Source: Aeromicrobium erythreum
GTDB taxonomy: Bacteria > Actinomycetota > Actinomycetes > Propionibacteriales > Nocardioidaceae
NCBI RefSeq assembly: GCF_001509405.1
Contig: NZ_CP011502.1
Location: 868,001 to 932,000 of the forward strand
Direction: 5' to 3'
DNA length: 64,000 bases
The position numbers and the translations under genes are program-made. Below, piece by piece: positions 1 to 7,978 of this stretch. The notes below the pieces were generated by a model that was given only the letters and a program-made list of their open reading frames with translations, was not told the origin of the DNA and searched no databases. The first letter of the stretch is position 1, and each line of letters starts with the position of its first letter.

Positions 1-58
1 GCGATCCTGACGCGACGCCCGCTGGATCCTTGATGCGTCCCGGGCGCAGGCTCTGAGC

Positions 59-229
59 ATGACCGCCGCACCCGACCACCGTCCCGTCCCCGCCGCACCC
101 GCCGACGAGCCGCGACCTCCGCACACGCTGCAGGAGAGTCTGGAGCGGTTCGGCGGCGCGTGGCTGGCGGCCGGCGTGACGACCGTGGTCGGGGCGGTGG
201 CCCTCACGGCGCGTGTCGTCGTCGGGTGA
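59..229 (+). CDS. Small hypothetical membrane peptide (56 aa)
   Basis: This is an unrecognised short reading frame of 56 codons. Its first 23 residues are rich in Pro, Ala and charged residues. They are followed by an amphipathic stretch and a C-terminal run of Ala, Val, Gly and Thr long enough for one membrane helix. It ends 4 bp before the stop codon of the converging YlxP gene. No strong Shine-Dalgarno sequence precedes the ATG, so the call rests on codon usage, position and the helix-like C-terminus. It could be spurious. Confidence 0.33.
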   Translation: MTAAPDHRPVPAAPADEPRPPHTLQESLERFGGAWLAAGVTTVVGAVALTARVVVG

Positions 230-233
230 CGGC

Positions 234-533
234 TCAGTCGAGGTCGTCGCTGCGCACGAGGCGACGACGCACCGACAGCAGGTCGACGTCGGGCCGCGAG
301 GCGAGGAGCCGCTCGGCTCGGTCGAGCAGCGCGTCGGCGTGGGCGTGGTCGCCCGACGTCAGGGCCACGCCCACGACGGTGCGTCGGTAGAGGTCGGTAT
401 GGCCGACCTCGGCCACCGACACGTCGAGCGCGCGTCGCAGCTCGGCCACGACGGGTCGCACGACCGCGCGCTTCTGCTTGAGCGTGTGCACGTCTCCGAG
501 GAGCAGCTCGGCCTCGAGCCAGCCGACCCACAT
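234..533 (-). CDS. ylxP: YlxP-like DUF503 family protein
   Basis: The 99-residue product matches the small DUF503/YlxP family. It opens with MWVGWLEAELLL, followed by HTLKQKRAVVRPV, the usual first strand and basic helix, and later has VGVALTSGD. In many Gram-positive bacteria ylxP lies near infB-rbfA and is linked to ribosome maturation; that operon is not visible here. I start at the ATG giving MWVG because family members begin there. A GTG three codons upstream (end 542) is also possible, and neither start has a clear ribosome-binding site. It lies 14 bp downstream of the epimerase gene on the same strand and is probably co-transcribed with it. Confidence 0.88.
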   Translation of the reverse strand: MWVGWLEAELLLGDVHTLKQKRAVVRPVVAELRRALDVSVAEVGHTDLYRRTVVGVALTSGDHAHADALLDRAERLLASRPDVDLLSVRRRLVRSDDLD

Positions 534-547
534 GGCTGCCACGGCGC

Positions 548-1399
548 TCAGGCGCGGGCGGCCCGCAGCTCCTCGACGAGCGTCGGCCGCGTGGGCTGCC
601 AGCCCAACGAGCGCGCCTTGGCGCCGCTGGCCTGCTGGTCGAGGAGCAGCGCGTCGCCGAAGGCCTCGCCGAGCCTCTCGTGCACGGTCTCGACCGAGGT
701 GCCCGCGACGGCGTCGGCCAGCGCGAGCCCGAGGTCGCGGACGCTGGGGGAGTGGCCGCTGACGCCGAGCAGGCGCCCGTGGCCGGAGCCGCTCGCGACG
801 ACCAGCGCGTAGAGGTCGGCCAGGTCGTCCACGTGGATCGTGGTCCAGTGCTGCTCGCCCGAGCCGACCAGCTCGAGTGCGCCCTCGCCGGTGCGGGGTG
901 CGGCCACGAGCTGCTGGGCGATGCCCTGGCCCGGCGCGTGCACGATGCCGGGCTGCACGACGGTGGCGCGGACCGAGGAGTCGAGGAGCCGGTCCTCGCG
1001 TGCCTGGCGCCAGGCGGTGATGGCGGGCGCGTCGTACGGCGTCTCCTCGTCGAGGTCGGCGCCGGAGCCGTAGGTCCAGACCCCTCCGGTGTGCACGAAC
1101 GGCTTGTCGGTGCCGGCGAAGGCTTCGACCGCGGCGTCGACGACGGCGTCGTCCATGGTCGCGGACGTCTCGTCGCCCGGGGCGGCGGTGTGCACGCCGG
1201 CGTCGTGCTCGCGCAGCTGCGCCGCCAGCCAGGCCCTGTCGAAGAGATCGCCCTGCAGCGGCGTGGCGCCCGCAGCGGCGACGGTCTGCCCGGAGCTCTC
1301 GCTCCGGACGACGGCGGTGACGGCGTGGCCGTCGTCGACGAGGCGGCGCAGCACGGCTGCACCCACGAACCCGGTTCCCCCGGTGAGCAGGATCTTCAT
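548..1399 (-). CDS. NAD-dependent epimerase/dehydratase-type SDR
   Basis: This 283-residue protein has an extended short-chain dehydrogenase fold. The N-terminus MKILLTGGTGFVGAAVLRRL holds the GxxGxxG dinucleotide-binding loop, an acidic residue follows in QGDLFD, and a VHTGGVWTYGS segment lies where the catalytic Ser/Tyr region should be. The usual YxxxK pair is not evident: the segment after TPYDAP reads AITAWRQARED. Activity may therefore be altered or lost, or the protein may only bind NAD(P). The C-terminal part (HWTTIHVDDLADLY) is typical of epimerase-like substrate domains. The start is the ATG before KILL; the frame stays open upstream but that sequence is not protein-like. Substrate unknown. 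Confidence 0.85.
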   Translation of the reverse strand: MKILLTGGTGFVGAAVLRRLVDDGHAVTAVVRSESSGQTVAAAGATPLQGDLFDRAWLAAQLREHDAGVHTAAPGDETSATMDDAVVDAAVEAFAGTDKPFVHTGGVWTYGSGADLDEETPYDAPAITAWRQAREDRLLDSSVRATVVQPGIVHAPGQGIAQQLVAAPRTGEGALELVGSGEQHWTTIHVDDLADLYALVVASGSGHGRLLGVSGHSPSVRDLGLALADAVAGTSVETVHERLGEAFGDALLLDQQASGAKARSLGWQPTRPTLVEELRAARA

Positions 1400-1457
1400 G
1401 GGGTCGTCAACCGTGACGGTCCGCGTGGTGTTCCGGCGTGTCCGCTCCGTGGACGGT

Positions 1458-1739
1458 TCAGCCGAGGATCTCCATGAGCCAGTGCTCCTTCTTCTTCGGC
1501 TTGCGGTAGCGGTCGTCGCGGTACCGGTCGTCGGGGCGGTACCGGTCGTCCCGGTCGCGCTCAGGACGACGCTCGTCGCGCGGCGCGGGGGCTGCGGGGG
1601 CGTCGGCCGTGGCGCGGTCGAGGATCTTGTCGAGCTCGCCACGGTCGAGCCAGACGCCCCGGCACTCGGGGCAGTAGTCGATCTCGACGCCGGCACGCTC
1701 GCTCATGGTCAGGGTGGAACCGTCGGTGGGGCACTTCAT
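1458..1739 (-). CDS. zf-TFIIB (zinc ribbon) domain protein
   Basis: The 93-residue protein begins MKCPTDGSTLTM and continues YCPECRGVWLDRGELDKIL. The CxxD/CPEC ligand set and the WLDRGEL helix are diagnostic of the zf-TFIIB family. The rest is a charged linker with repeated DDRYR units, then a basic KPKKKEHW tail. Such proteins are common in actinobacteria and have no assigned role. The gene ends 58 bp upstream of the epimerase start and may head an operon with it. Downstream DNA in this direction is core sequence; upstream begins a lower-G+C patch. Confidence 0.85.
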   Translation of the reverse strand: MKCPTDGSTLTMSERAGVEIDYCPECRGVWLDRGELDKILDRATADAPAAPAPRDERRPERDRDDRYRPDDRYRDDRYRKPKKKEHWLMEILG

Positions 1740-1924
1740 GGTGCGTCCAACGGCCGGGACCAGTATCGGGTTCCCGGGCAGGTCACTCTGACAAGGGCGC
1801 CGGCCGCAGCCATCTCTCGGACGAGCGGGAAACTGTTCGTCCGTGTCGCGGAGTAGTGGAGCTTGTCCTCGCGGGTGGGGTGCGCGGAGGTGTCCCAGAG
1901 CCAGAGCTTTCCCTGGCCGTGCAG

Positions 1925-2100
1925 GTTGCACATGTTCTCGATCCAGGTCGCGATCGCCAGGCGGAGGTGTAATTGGCTGTCCCCGCGTCGGCTACTAGAA
2001 CGTTCTCTGCAGGATGATGAAGAAGGACTCCGCCTTGGCGTTGTCGCCGTCTCCATAGAATTGCGACGTCGCCAGAGGCCCTCGCCAGGCTCACCCCCGT
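1925..2100 (-). pseudogene. Relic of an IS3-family transposase (OrfB C-terminus)
   Basis: Read on the minus strand, one frame gives YGDGDNAKAESFF, matching the third catalytic-region motif of IS3-family OrfB (usually YDNAxAESFF). After two in-frame stops, another frame gives LHLRLAIATWIENM, matching the next conserved helix (LRIAIVTWIER in actinobacterial IS3 enzymes). The order is right, but a frameshift and stops separate the two pieces and the first two catalytic acidic residues are absent. This is a decayed C-terminal fragment. No convincing terminal inverted repeats were found. It marks past insertion activity in the lower-G+C stretch between the zinc-finger gene and tRNA-Lys. Confidence 0.6.
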
Positions 2101-2269
2101 CGAGATTGGGACGAACTACGTAGCCGCAGAGGCGGCCTAACCGCTACAACGCCTGAGTGTCAACAAGACTTGGGGCAGACCCGAACACCGAACCGACATG
2201 GGTGACCATCGTCACCGACGGCTCGTAGACACCCTGTCTTCTCGGACCGCCTGTCGCCGGGAGCGGGCC

Positions 2270-2977
2270 CTACTTCTGATTGAGCTTGGCGGGCCAGAAG
2301 TAGCGGCCGATCTTCTTCACCCGAACAGCTGCCTTCCGGCGGAATCGCCCGACGTCACGTCGGAAGGTTCTGGGTCGGCGACCGTTGTACCACTCGTTCT
2401 CCACCGACTCCGTCGGCCACCCCACAACCCGTCGCCAGCGCCGCCCGGACGAATCAGTGAAGCGGACGGCGACTGTAAGTCCCAGCATGAGTACCGAGCT
2501 GCCGGCTCTGTCCTTGAAGTGGGGAAGGAGGAGTACGACTGCCTTCGTCTCACCGGGCAACACGATCTGAACTCTGTCGTACGTGAAGCTTTTGACCGTC
2601 GCTCCACCGAGAGTCGCAATCTCGAAGTTGACCGTGGTGATGGGCTCGTCACTACCGTTCACAATCGCTGCGGTGTAAACGAGGGTGACTTGCTTGGGAA
2701 CGATTGTCGACCGCATGGGGTTGCCGTGGGCAGCGGATCGGATCAGATACCCCCCGTGCTCCACATCGTCATGAACGAAGATGTCGAACACCTCAGGCGC
2801 GAACTCGGCGGGCTCATCGGGCTGAACATTTCCCGACCCATGATCTAGGGGATAGACCTGGCGCGCGGCGCGCTCCTCTCTCTCGCGGATGTTCCGCCGG
2901 TACAGGAACAGTGCCCAGACAAGTGCGAGCATCGTTCCGACCGCCGCCACCCAGTCGGCAAGGCTGCCCGCGTCCAC
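2270..2977 (-). CDS. Hypothetical membrane-anchored protein
   Basis: I do not recognise this 235-residue protein. Residues about 8-26 (WVAAVGTMLALVWALFLY) form one transmembrane helix, followed by a basic RRNIREREERAARQ stretch. A mostly beta-type domain follows (for example QVTLVYTAAIVNGSDEPITT), ending in a very basic tail (RRPRTFRRDVGRFRRKAAVRVKK). The layout suggests a cytoplasmic domain tethered by an N-terminal helix. It starts with GTG, preceded at suitable distance by AGGG. Base composition is clearly lower in G+C than the flanking core genes, so horizontal acquisition is likely. It may pair with the next gene, which has the same leader motif. Confidence 0.72.
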   Translation of the reverse strand: MDAGSLADWVAAVGTMLALVWALFLYRRNIREREERAARQVYPLDHGSGNVQPDEPAEFAPEVFDIFVHDDVEHGGYLIRSAAHGNPMRSTIVPKQVTLVYTAAIVNGSDEPITTVNFEIATLGGATVKSFTYDRVQIVLPGETKAVVLLLPHFKDRAGSSVLMLGLTVAVRFTDSSGRRWRRVVGWPTESVENEWYNGRRPRTFRRDVGRFRRKAAVRVKKIGRYFWPAKLNQK

Positions 2978-3040
2978 TAGAGCACCCTACTTCGGAACAA
3001 GGGGCTCGTGATGTCGAGAATTCGAACCCCAGTTACCGGG

Positions 3041-3487
3041 CTACTTCCTTCGGCCTTCCGCGCTACGGCGGTGTGTGAGCCGCTGCAGCAGGGTGACAAC
3101 GATCAGGATCACGCCGGCGATCGTTACGCCGATCGCGAGAACGGTGCCGAAGGCCTCCTCCCTCTCGTCGCGATACAAGTCGCTCACGATCGAGGAGTCG
3201 GCGGTCAGAAGGAGCGCGAAAGCGAAGCCCCAGTAGATGAGAGTGAGCCCGATGAAGAGCGAAAGGCGGTTCCAGAACCGGCTCTTGCCGTGACTCGTGA
3301 CCATGTACAGCCGGACTGCTTCGTCGATCTGATCGCGCATCCGCTGCGCGGCAATCGAGTCAGTGGGAAGCTCCTTGAGGGTCTTCACCTCTTCGCGGAT
3401 CAAGCTGAGTTGTCTTCGAGAGGAGGAGCCGATCGCTACCAAGGCAGGGAGGCCGAAGGTCACCAGTGCCACGAGGATCTGAGTCAC
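3041..3487 (-). CDS. Hypothetical three-helix membrane protein
   Basis: This 148-residue protein is not recognised. An N-terminal helix (ILVALVTFGLPALVAIG) is followed by a charged, probably coiled-coil segment (QLSLIREEVKTLKEL to DEAVRLYMV). Two more helices follow (LSLFIGLTLIYWGFAFALLL and VLAIGVTIAGVILIVVTLL), then a basic tail RRSAEGRRK. It starts with GTG behind an AGGG ribosome-binding site within GAAGTAGGGTGC. The same 12-base leader precedes the downstream gene at 2977, so both share an expression signal. Lower G+C than the core supports acquisition with the neighbouring unknown gene. Confidence 0.68.
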   Translation of the reverse strand: MTQILVALVTFGLPALVAIGSSSRRQLSLIREEVKTLKELPTDSIAAQRMRDQIDEAVRLYMVTSHGKSRFWNRLSLFIGLTLIYWGFAFALLLTADSSIVSDLYRDEREEAFGTVLAIGVTIAGVILIVVTLLQRLTHRRSAEGRRK

Positions 3488-3695
3488 GCACGCACCCTAC
3501 TTCCGGCGACGTCCGGACTGAGGCGGATTGACACGTACCAGTTCCAGATAGCGGTCTAGTTGCAACCGGTCATGAGGTTGGCGCCTGGTCGTTGATGTGG
3601 AGAGAGCCTCGGGGGTGAGGCAGTCGATCGCTCTACCAGGATGTCGAGGCGGTCGAACTGTACCGTCCGCGAGTTATGTCGGCCTCAAGTAAAAG

Positions 3696-3735
3696 AAAGA
3701 GCCGAGGCTGCTATCGACTGCAATCTCGGCTCTTT
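3696..3735 (-). terminator. Rho-independent terminator of tRNA-Lys
   Basis: An 11-bp perfect stem (AAAGAGCCGAG at 3696-3706, its complement at 3725-3735) encloses an 18-base loop. On the minus strand it lies 2 bp beyond the tRNA-Lys CCA end and is followed by a T-rich tract (TCTTTTACTT). The remaining stretch 3488-3695 shows no gene. Confidence 0.8.
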
Positions 3736-3737
3736 CC

Positions 3738-3813
<76 letters not shown>

Positions 3814-3862
3814 TCGCGCTCAGAGAACATTACCAGCAGGGGTCCGGGAGCCGAAATCGGGG

Positions 3863-5524
3863 TCAGCGGCCGAGCAGCTCGAGGAGGGCGTGGGCGGCGT
3901 TGTGGCCCGCGATGCCGCTCACGGCGCCGCCACGTCGGGCGCCGCTGCCGCACAGCAGGATCCGGTCGTGGGCGGTCGCGACGCCCCACCGCTGCGCGGG
4001 GGTCTCGGCGGGCTCGTCGTCCTCGAGCCAGGGCCAGGCGAGGTCGCCGTGGAAGATGTGCCCGCCGGGCATGGCGAGGGCCTGCTCGACGTCGGCGGGC
4101 GTCTTGACCTCCACGCCGAGCACGAGCGGCTCGAGGGGTTCGGCGAGGTACGCGTCGATGGCGGTGAGGAACCGCCGGTACTCGCGCTCGGCGGCTCCGT
4201 CGTCGAGCAGGTTCTCGTAGGGGGTGTGCAGGCCGAACCAGGTGAGGGTCTGGGCGTCGGTCGCCGCCAGCTCGGGTCCGAGGATCGACCGGTCGGTGAG
4301 CGTGTGGCAGTACAGCTCGCCCGACGCGAACGGCTGCTCCCCGCGCTCGGCCGCGGCGTGCAGGGCCTCGACCTGGCTCATGGCCTCGTCGACGTGGAAC
4401 GTCCCGGCGAACGCGACCGTCGGGTCGTCGCCGGAGCGGAGCCGGGGCAGGCGCGAGACGAGCAGGTTGATCTTGAGCTGGGAGCCGGACGGCCGGGGCA
4501 GGCCGGCCTGGTCGTCGGGCCACAGCAGCGCGTCGAGGGCGTGCGGCGCGATGCCGCTGAGCGCGTACGCGGCGCTGACGTGCAGGGGCCCGTCGTCGCC
4601 GACGGCGTCGACGACGACGCCGGCCTCCTCGCCGGGGTCTCCGCAGTCGCACGCCTCGCGCTCCTCGAGCTGCTTGACGCGCGTCACCGTGGCGCCGGTG
4701 AGGATCCGCACCCCCGCCTCCCGCGCCACGCGCTCCAGCTCGCCGGTCACCGCACCCATCCCGCCGACCGGCACGCGCCACTCGCCCGTCCCGTTGCCTA
4801 CGAGGTGGTAGAGGAAGCAGCGGTTCTGCGCGAGGGACGGGTCGTGCAGCGACGCGAAGGTGCCGATGAGCCCGTCGGTGCCGACCACGCCGCGCACGAC
4901 GTCGTCGGCGAAGCGACGCTCCAGCGCCTCGCCCAGCGGTCGCTCGACGACATCGGTCCACACGGGCTGGCCGGTGGCGGGCCCGAGGTCGCCGACCCGG
5001 GGGAGCGGCTGCAGCAGGGTGGGCGCGACGGCAGCGGCGAGTCCGCCGACCTCGCCGTAGAACGCCCGCCAGGCCTCGAACGCGTCGTCGTCGCCGGTGA
5101 GGGCGCGGAAGGACACCCGCGTGGCCTCGCCCTCGTCGGTCTCGACGAGCAGCCCGCGCGGCTCGCCGTCGCGCTCGTAGGGCGTGTAGGAGGCGGTGCC
5201 GCGCGAACGCAGCTCCAGGTCGAGCCCGAGCTCCCTCACGAGCGCCTCAGGCATGAGGCTGACGAGGTAGGAGTAGCGCGAGAGCCGCGCGTCGTGCTCG
5301 GGGAAGGTCCGGGCGCTGACCGCCGCGCCGCCCACGTGGTCGAGCCGCTCGAGCAGCACGACGTCGAGGCCGGCCCGGGCCAGGTAGGTCGCGGCGACGA
5401 GCGCGTTGTGGCCTCCGCCGAGCACCACGACGTCGGCCGTCTCCTCCCGCGACTCCGCGACCTCGTCGGAGGGCACCGCGTACCAGCCCGACCCCTCGGG
5501 CTGCGTGAACCACCTGCGCGTCAT
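3863..5524 (-). CDS. Phytoene desaturase-like FAD-dependent oxidoreductase
   Basis: The 553-residue protein has the CrtI/PYROXD2-type fold. Near residue 32 DVVVLGGGHNALVAATYLAR is the Rossmann FAD-binding motif, then LLERLDHVGGAA contains the acidic ribose-binding residue. The C-terminus ILLCGSGARRGGAVSGIAG HNAAHALL is the second FAD signature (GSG..RGG). The middle has QNRCFLYHLVGNGTGEWRVPVGGMGAV, where CrtI-like enzymes show the GG(M/T)G motif. Such proteins are often annotated as phytoene desaturase, but no other carotenoid genes are nearby, so the substrate is unknown. A short acidic, cysteine-containing insertion (REACDCGDPGEE) near residue 285 looks lineage-specific. It is transcribed toward tRNA-Lys as a single gene. 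Confidence 0.88.
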   Translation of the reverse strand: MTRRWFTQPEGSGWYAVPSDEVAESREETADVVVLGGGHNALVAATYLARAGLDVVLLERLDHVGGAAVSARTFPEHDARLSRYSYLVSLMPEALVRELGLDLELRSRGTASYTPYERDGEPRGLLVETDEGEATRVSFRALTGDDDAFEAWRAFYGEVGGLAAAVAPTLLQPLPRVGDLGPATGQPVWTDVVERPLGEALERRFADDVVRGVVGTDGLIGTFASLHDPSLAQNRCFLYHLVGNGTGEWRVPVGGMGAVTGELERVAREAGVRILTGATVTRVKQLEEREACDCGDPGEEAGVVVDAVGDDGPLHVSAAYALSGIAPHALDALLWPDDQAGLPRPSGSQLKINLLVSRLPRLRSGDDPTVAFAGTFHVDEAMSQVEALHAAAERGEQPFASGELYCHTLTDRSILGPELAATDAQTLTWFGLHTPYENLLDDGAAEREYRRFLTAIDAYLAEPLEPLVLGVEVKTPADVEQALAMPGGHIFHGDLAWPWLEDDEPAETPAQRWGVATAHDRILLCGSGARRGGAVSGIAGHNAAHALLELLGR

Positions 5525-5570
5525 GGCGCCACTCTGGCAGAACGGGCGTCTCGCCCGCGCAGCGTCGGGG

Positions 5571-6143
5571 TCAGCCCTGGCAGAACAGCTGCCCGTACGG
5601 CCCGGCCGAGGAGCGCTGCTCCGTCACCCTGCCGTCGACCGTGATCGTGCACGTGATCGTCGCGCCGCTCGGTCCGGCCTGCATGAACATCTGCGCGTAG
5701 TCGGGTCGGCCGTACACGAGCGTGCTCATCGACCACGACGTCCCGACGCCGGTGACCGTGCCGCTCGGTCGGTCGCGGCTGGTCGGCACGAGGTAGCCGA
5801 CGACGCCGATCGGCTCGCTCGACGTCGCACTCAGGGTGATGCGCCGGGCGCGGACGCTGAAGGAACCGCCACTGCCGGGAAGTCCGGCAGGCTCCTGCAA
5901 CCCGGTCACCGAGCGGGGAGCGAGCCCCTTCGGCTCCGCGTCGGGGTCGGACGCGGCCGCCGACATCGACGGCGACGGGGTGGATCGGCTCAGGCCAGGA
6001 CGCTCGACGCCCTGGTCGTCGGCGGCCGCGGCGTCGCGACCGCTCGCGCCGGACCCGCCCATCGGCACCAGCAGGGCCGCCAGCAGGGCGAGCCCTGCCA
6101 GGATCCCCACCGCCACGAAGGGGTGCCGTCGTATCGCGTCCAC
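5571..6143 (-). CDS. Hypothetical single-pass membrane protein
   Basis: This 190-residue protein has a short cytoplasmic N-terminus (DAIRRHPF) and one helix (VAVGILAGLALLAALLVPM). An Ala/Ser/Pro/Asp-rich linker follows, then an extracytoplasmic beta-rich domain (SFSVRARRITLSATS to ATITCTITVDGRVTEQ). Two cysteines near the end (TITCTI and QLFCQG) could form a disulfide. The start is uncertain: the GTG before DAIRR puts the basic residues just ahead of the helix, while an upstream GTG at 6212 would add a long basic extension. It is divergent from glpD and ends 46 bp from the oxidoreductase gene. Function unknown. Confidence 0.65.
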   Translation of the reverse strand: MDAIRRHPFVAVGILAGLALLAALLVPMGGSGASGRDAAAADDQGVERPGLSRSTPSPSMSAAASDPDAEPKGLAPRSVTGLQEPAGLPGSGGSFSVRARRITLSATSSEPIGVVGYLVPTSRDRPSGTVTGVGTSWSMSTLVYGRPDYAQMFMQAGPSGATITCTITVDGRVTEQRSSAGPYGQLFCQG

Positions 6144-6241
6144 GGCTGCACAACGAGGGAGGCGGCACCGGGTTAGGCCGGGCGCACTGGCGCGGCGCCT
6201 CCCAGGGCGCACCGTGGAGGGGTCTCTGTTTGACTGGAGGC

Positions 6242-7978
6242 ATGCGCCCCGTCCCTCTCTCGCCCCACGCCCGCCAGGCCGCCCTCGACGCGATGGAGGC
6301 CGCCCCGCTCGACGTCCTGGTCATCGGGGGAGGAGTCGTCGGCGCCGGCGCCGCCCTCGACGCCGCCACCCGCGGTCTCTCGGTCGGTCTGGTCGAGGCG
6401 CGCGACTTCGCGTCGGGCACGTCGAGCCGGTCCAGCAAGCTCATGCACGGCGGCCTGCGCTACCTGGAGATGCTCGACTTCCGGCTCGTCGCCGAGGCGT
6501 TGAAGGAACGCGGGCTGAACCTGCAGAAGCTCGCGCCGCACCTCGTGCAGGAGGTGGCCTTCCTGTACCCGCTGCAGCACCGCGGCTGGGAGCGCTTCTA
6601 CGCCGGGTCCGGCGTCGCGCTGTACGACGCGATGAGCAAGGCGTCCGGCTACGGCAAGGGCGTGCCGCTGCACCGCCACCACACCCGCCGCGGGGCGCGC
6701 AAGATCTTCCCCGGCCTGCGCAAGGACGCGCTCGTCGGCGCGCTGCGCTACTACGACGCCCAGGTCGACGACGCCCGCCACACGATGTTCCTCGCCCGCA
6801 CGTCCGCCGCCTACGGCGCGCACGTCGCCAGCCGGACCCGCGTCGTCGACCTGCTCCGCGAGGGCGGTCGCGTGGTCGGCGCCCGCCTCAAGGACCTCGA
6901 GTCCGGGCGCGAGCTCGACGTCCGCGCGTCGGTGGTGCTCAACGCGACCGGCGTCTGGACCGACGAGACGCAGGGGATGGCCGCCGAGCGCGGCCAGTTC
7001 CACGTGCGCGCCTCCAAGGGCATCCACCTCGTCGTGCCGCGCGACCGCATCCGCGGCGAGGGCGGGCTCATCCTGCGCACCGAGAAGTCCGTGCTCTTCG
7101 TCATCCCGTGGGGCCGGCACTGGATCATCGGCACCACCGACACCGACTGGGACCTCTCGAAGGACCATCCGGCGGCCAGCCGCAACGACATCGACTACCT
7201 CCTCGAGCACGTCAACCGCGTGCTGGTCGAGCCGCTGACCCACGCCGACGTCGAGGGCGTCTACGCGGGCCTGCGGCCGCTGCTGGCGGGCGAGGACGAG
7301 GCCACCAGCAAGCTCTCGCGCGAGCACGCCGTCTCCACCAGCGTCAAGGGCCTCGTGGTGATCGCGGGCGGCAAGTACACGACGTACCGGGTGATGGCCA
7401 AGGACGCCGTCGACGCTGCCGTGCACAGCATGACCCGCCAGCTCGACCGCGTCGTCCCGGCGTCGTGCACCGAGGACGTGCCGTTGCTCGGCGCCGACGG
7501 CTTCGAGGCGCTCTGGAACCAGCGGCACCGTTTGGCCGCCGACAGCGGACTCTCCGTCGCGCGCATCGAGCACCTGCTGCGACGCTACGGGTCCCTCGTC
7601 GTCGAGGTGCTCGACCTCGTCACCACCGACGCGACGCTCGGCGAGCCCCTCGGCGGCGCCGACGACTACCTGCGCGCCGAGGTCGTCTACGGCACGACCC
7701 ACGAGGGCGCGCGTCACCTCGACGACGTCATCGCCCGTCGCACCCGCATCTCCATCGAGACCTTCGACCGCGGCACCGAGGTGGCCCGCGAGGTCGCCGA
7801 CCTCATGGGCGACGCGCTGGGGTGGACGGGCGAGCAGCGCGACGTCGAGGTCGAGCACTACCTCAAGCGGGTCGCCGCCGAGCGCGAGTCGCAGACCATG
7901 CCCGACGACGAGACGGCCGACGCCGCCCGCATGGGGGCTCCTGACGTCGTGCCGGTCGCCACCGCCGACACGCCGTGA
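6242..7978 (+). CDS. glpD: Aerobic glycerol-3-phosphate dehydrogenase
   Basis: The 578-residue flavoprotein oxidises sn-glycerol-3-phosphate to dihydroxyacetone phosphate at the membrane, passing electrons to quinone. The FAD motif DVLVIGGGVVGAGAALDAA lies near residue 24. It is followed by the family-specific SGTSSRSSKLMHGGLRYLE, the NATGVWTDE and GIHLVVPRDR segments, IIGTTDTDWD, and VIAGGKYTTYRVMAKDAVD. The C-terminal domain is shortened and ends in an acidic, Ala-rich tail. Start: ATG with CTGGAGG 6 bases upstream. Its stop overlaps the next start (TGATG), so the two are translationally coupled. No glpF or glpK is present in the window. Confidence 0.95.
   Translation: MRPVPLSPHARQAALDAMEAAPLDVLVIGGGVVGAGAALDAATRGLSVGLVEARDFASGTSSRSSKLMHGGLRYLEMLDFRLVAEALKERGLNLQKLAPHLVQEVAFLYPLQHRGWERFYAGSGVALYDAMSKASGYGKGVPLHRHHTRRGARKIFPGLRKDALVGALRYYDAQVDDARHTMFLARTSAAYGAHVASRTRVVDLLREGGRVVGARLKDLESGRELDVRASVVLNATGVWTDETQGMAAERGQFHVRASKGIHLVVPRDRIRGEGGLILRTEKSVLFVIPWGRHWIIGTTDTDWDLSKDHPAASRNDIDYLLEHVNRVLVEPLTHADVEGVYAGLRPLLAGEDEATSKLSREHAVSTSVKGLVVIAGGKYTTYRVMAKDAVDAAVHSMTRQLDRVVPASCTEDVPLLGADGFEALWNQRHRLAADSGLSVARIEHLLRRYGSLVVEVLDLVTTDATLGEPLGGADDYLRAEVVYGTTHEGARHLDDVIARRTRISIETFDRGTEVAREVADLMGDALGWTGEQRDVEVEHYLKRVAAERESQTMPDDETADAARMGAPDVVPVATADTP

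Noticed and set aside
2158-2180. TGTCAAC at 2158 as a terminal repeat of the IS3 relic
   Set aside because: It points away from the transposase fragment and I could not find a matching inverted end, so the element borders cannot be set.
3015-3040. ATTCGAACCCC near 3020 as a tRNA fragment or attachment site
   Set aside because: Only the short T-arm-like word matches; there is no extended identity to the tRNA-Lys 3' end.
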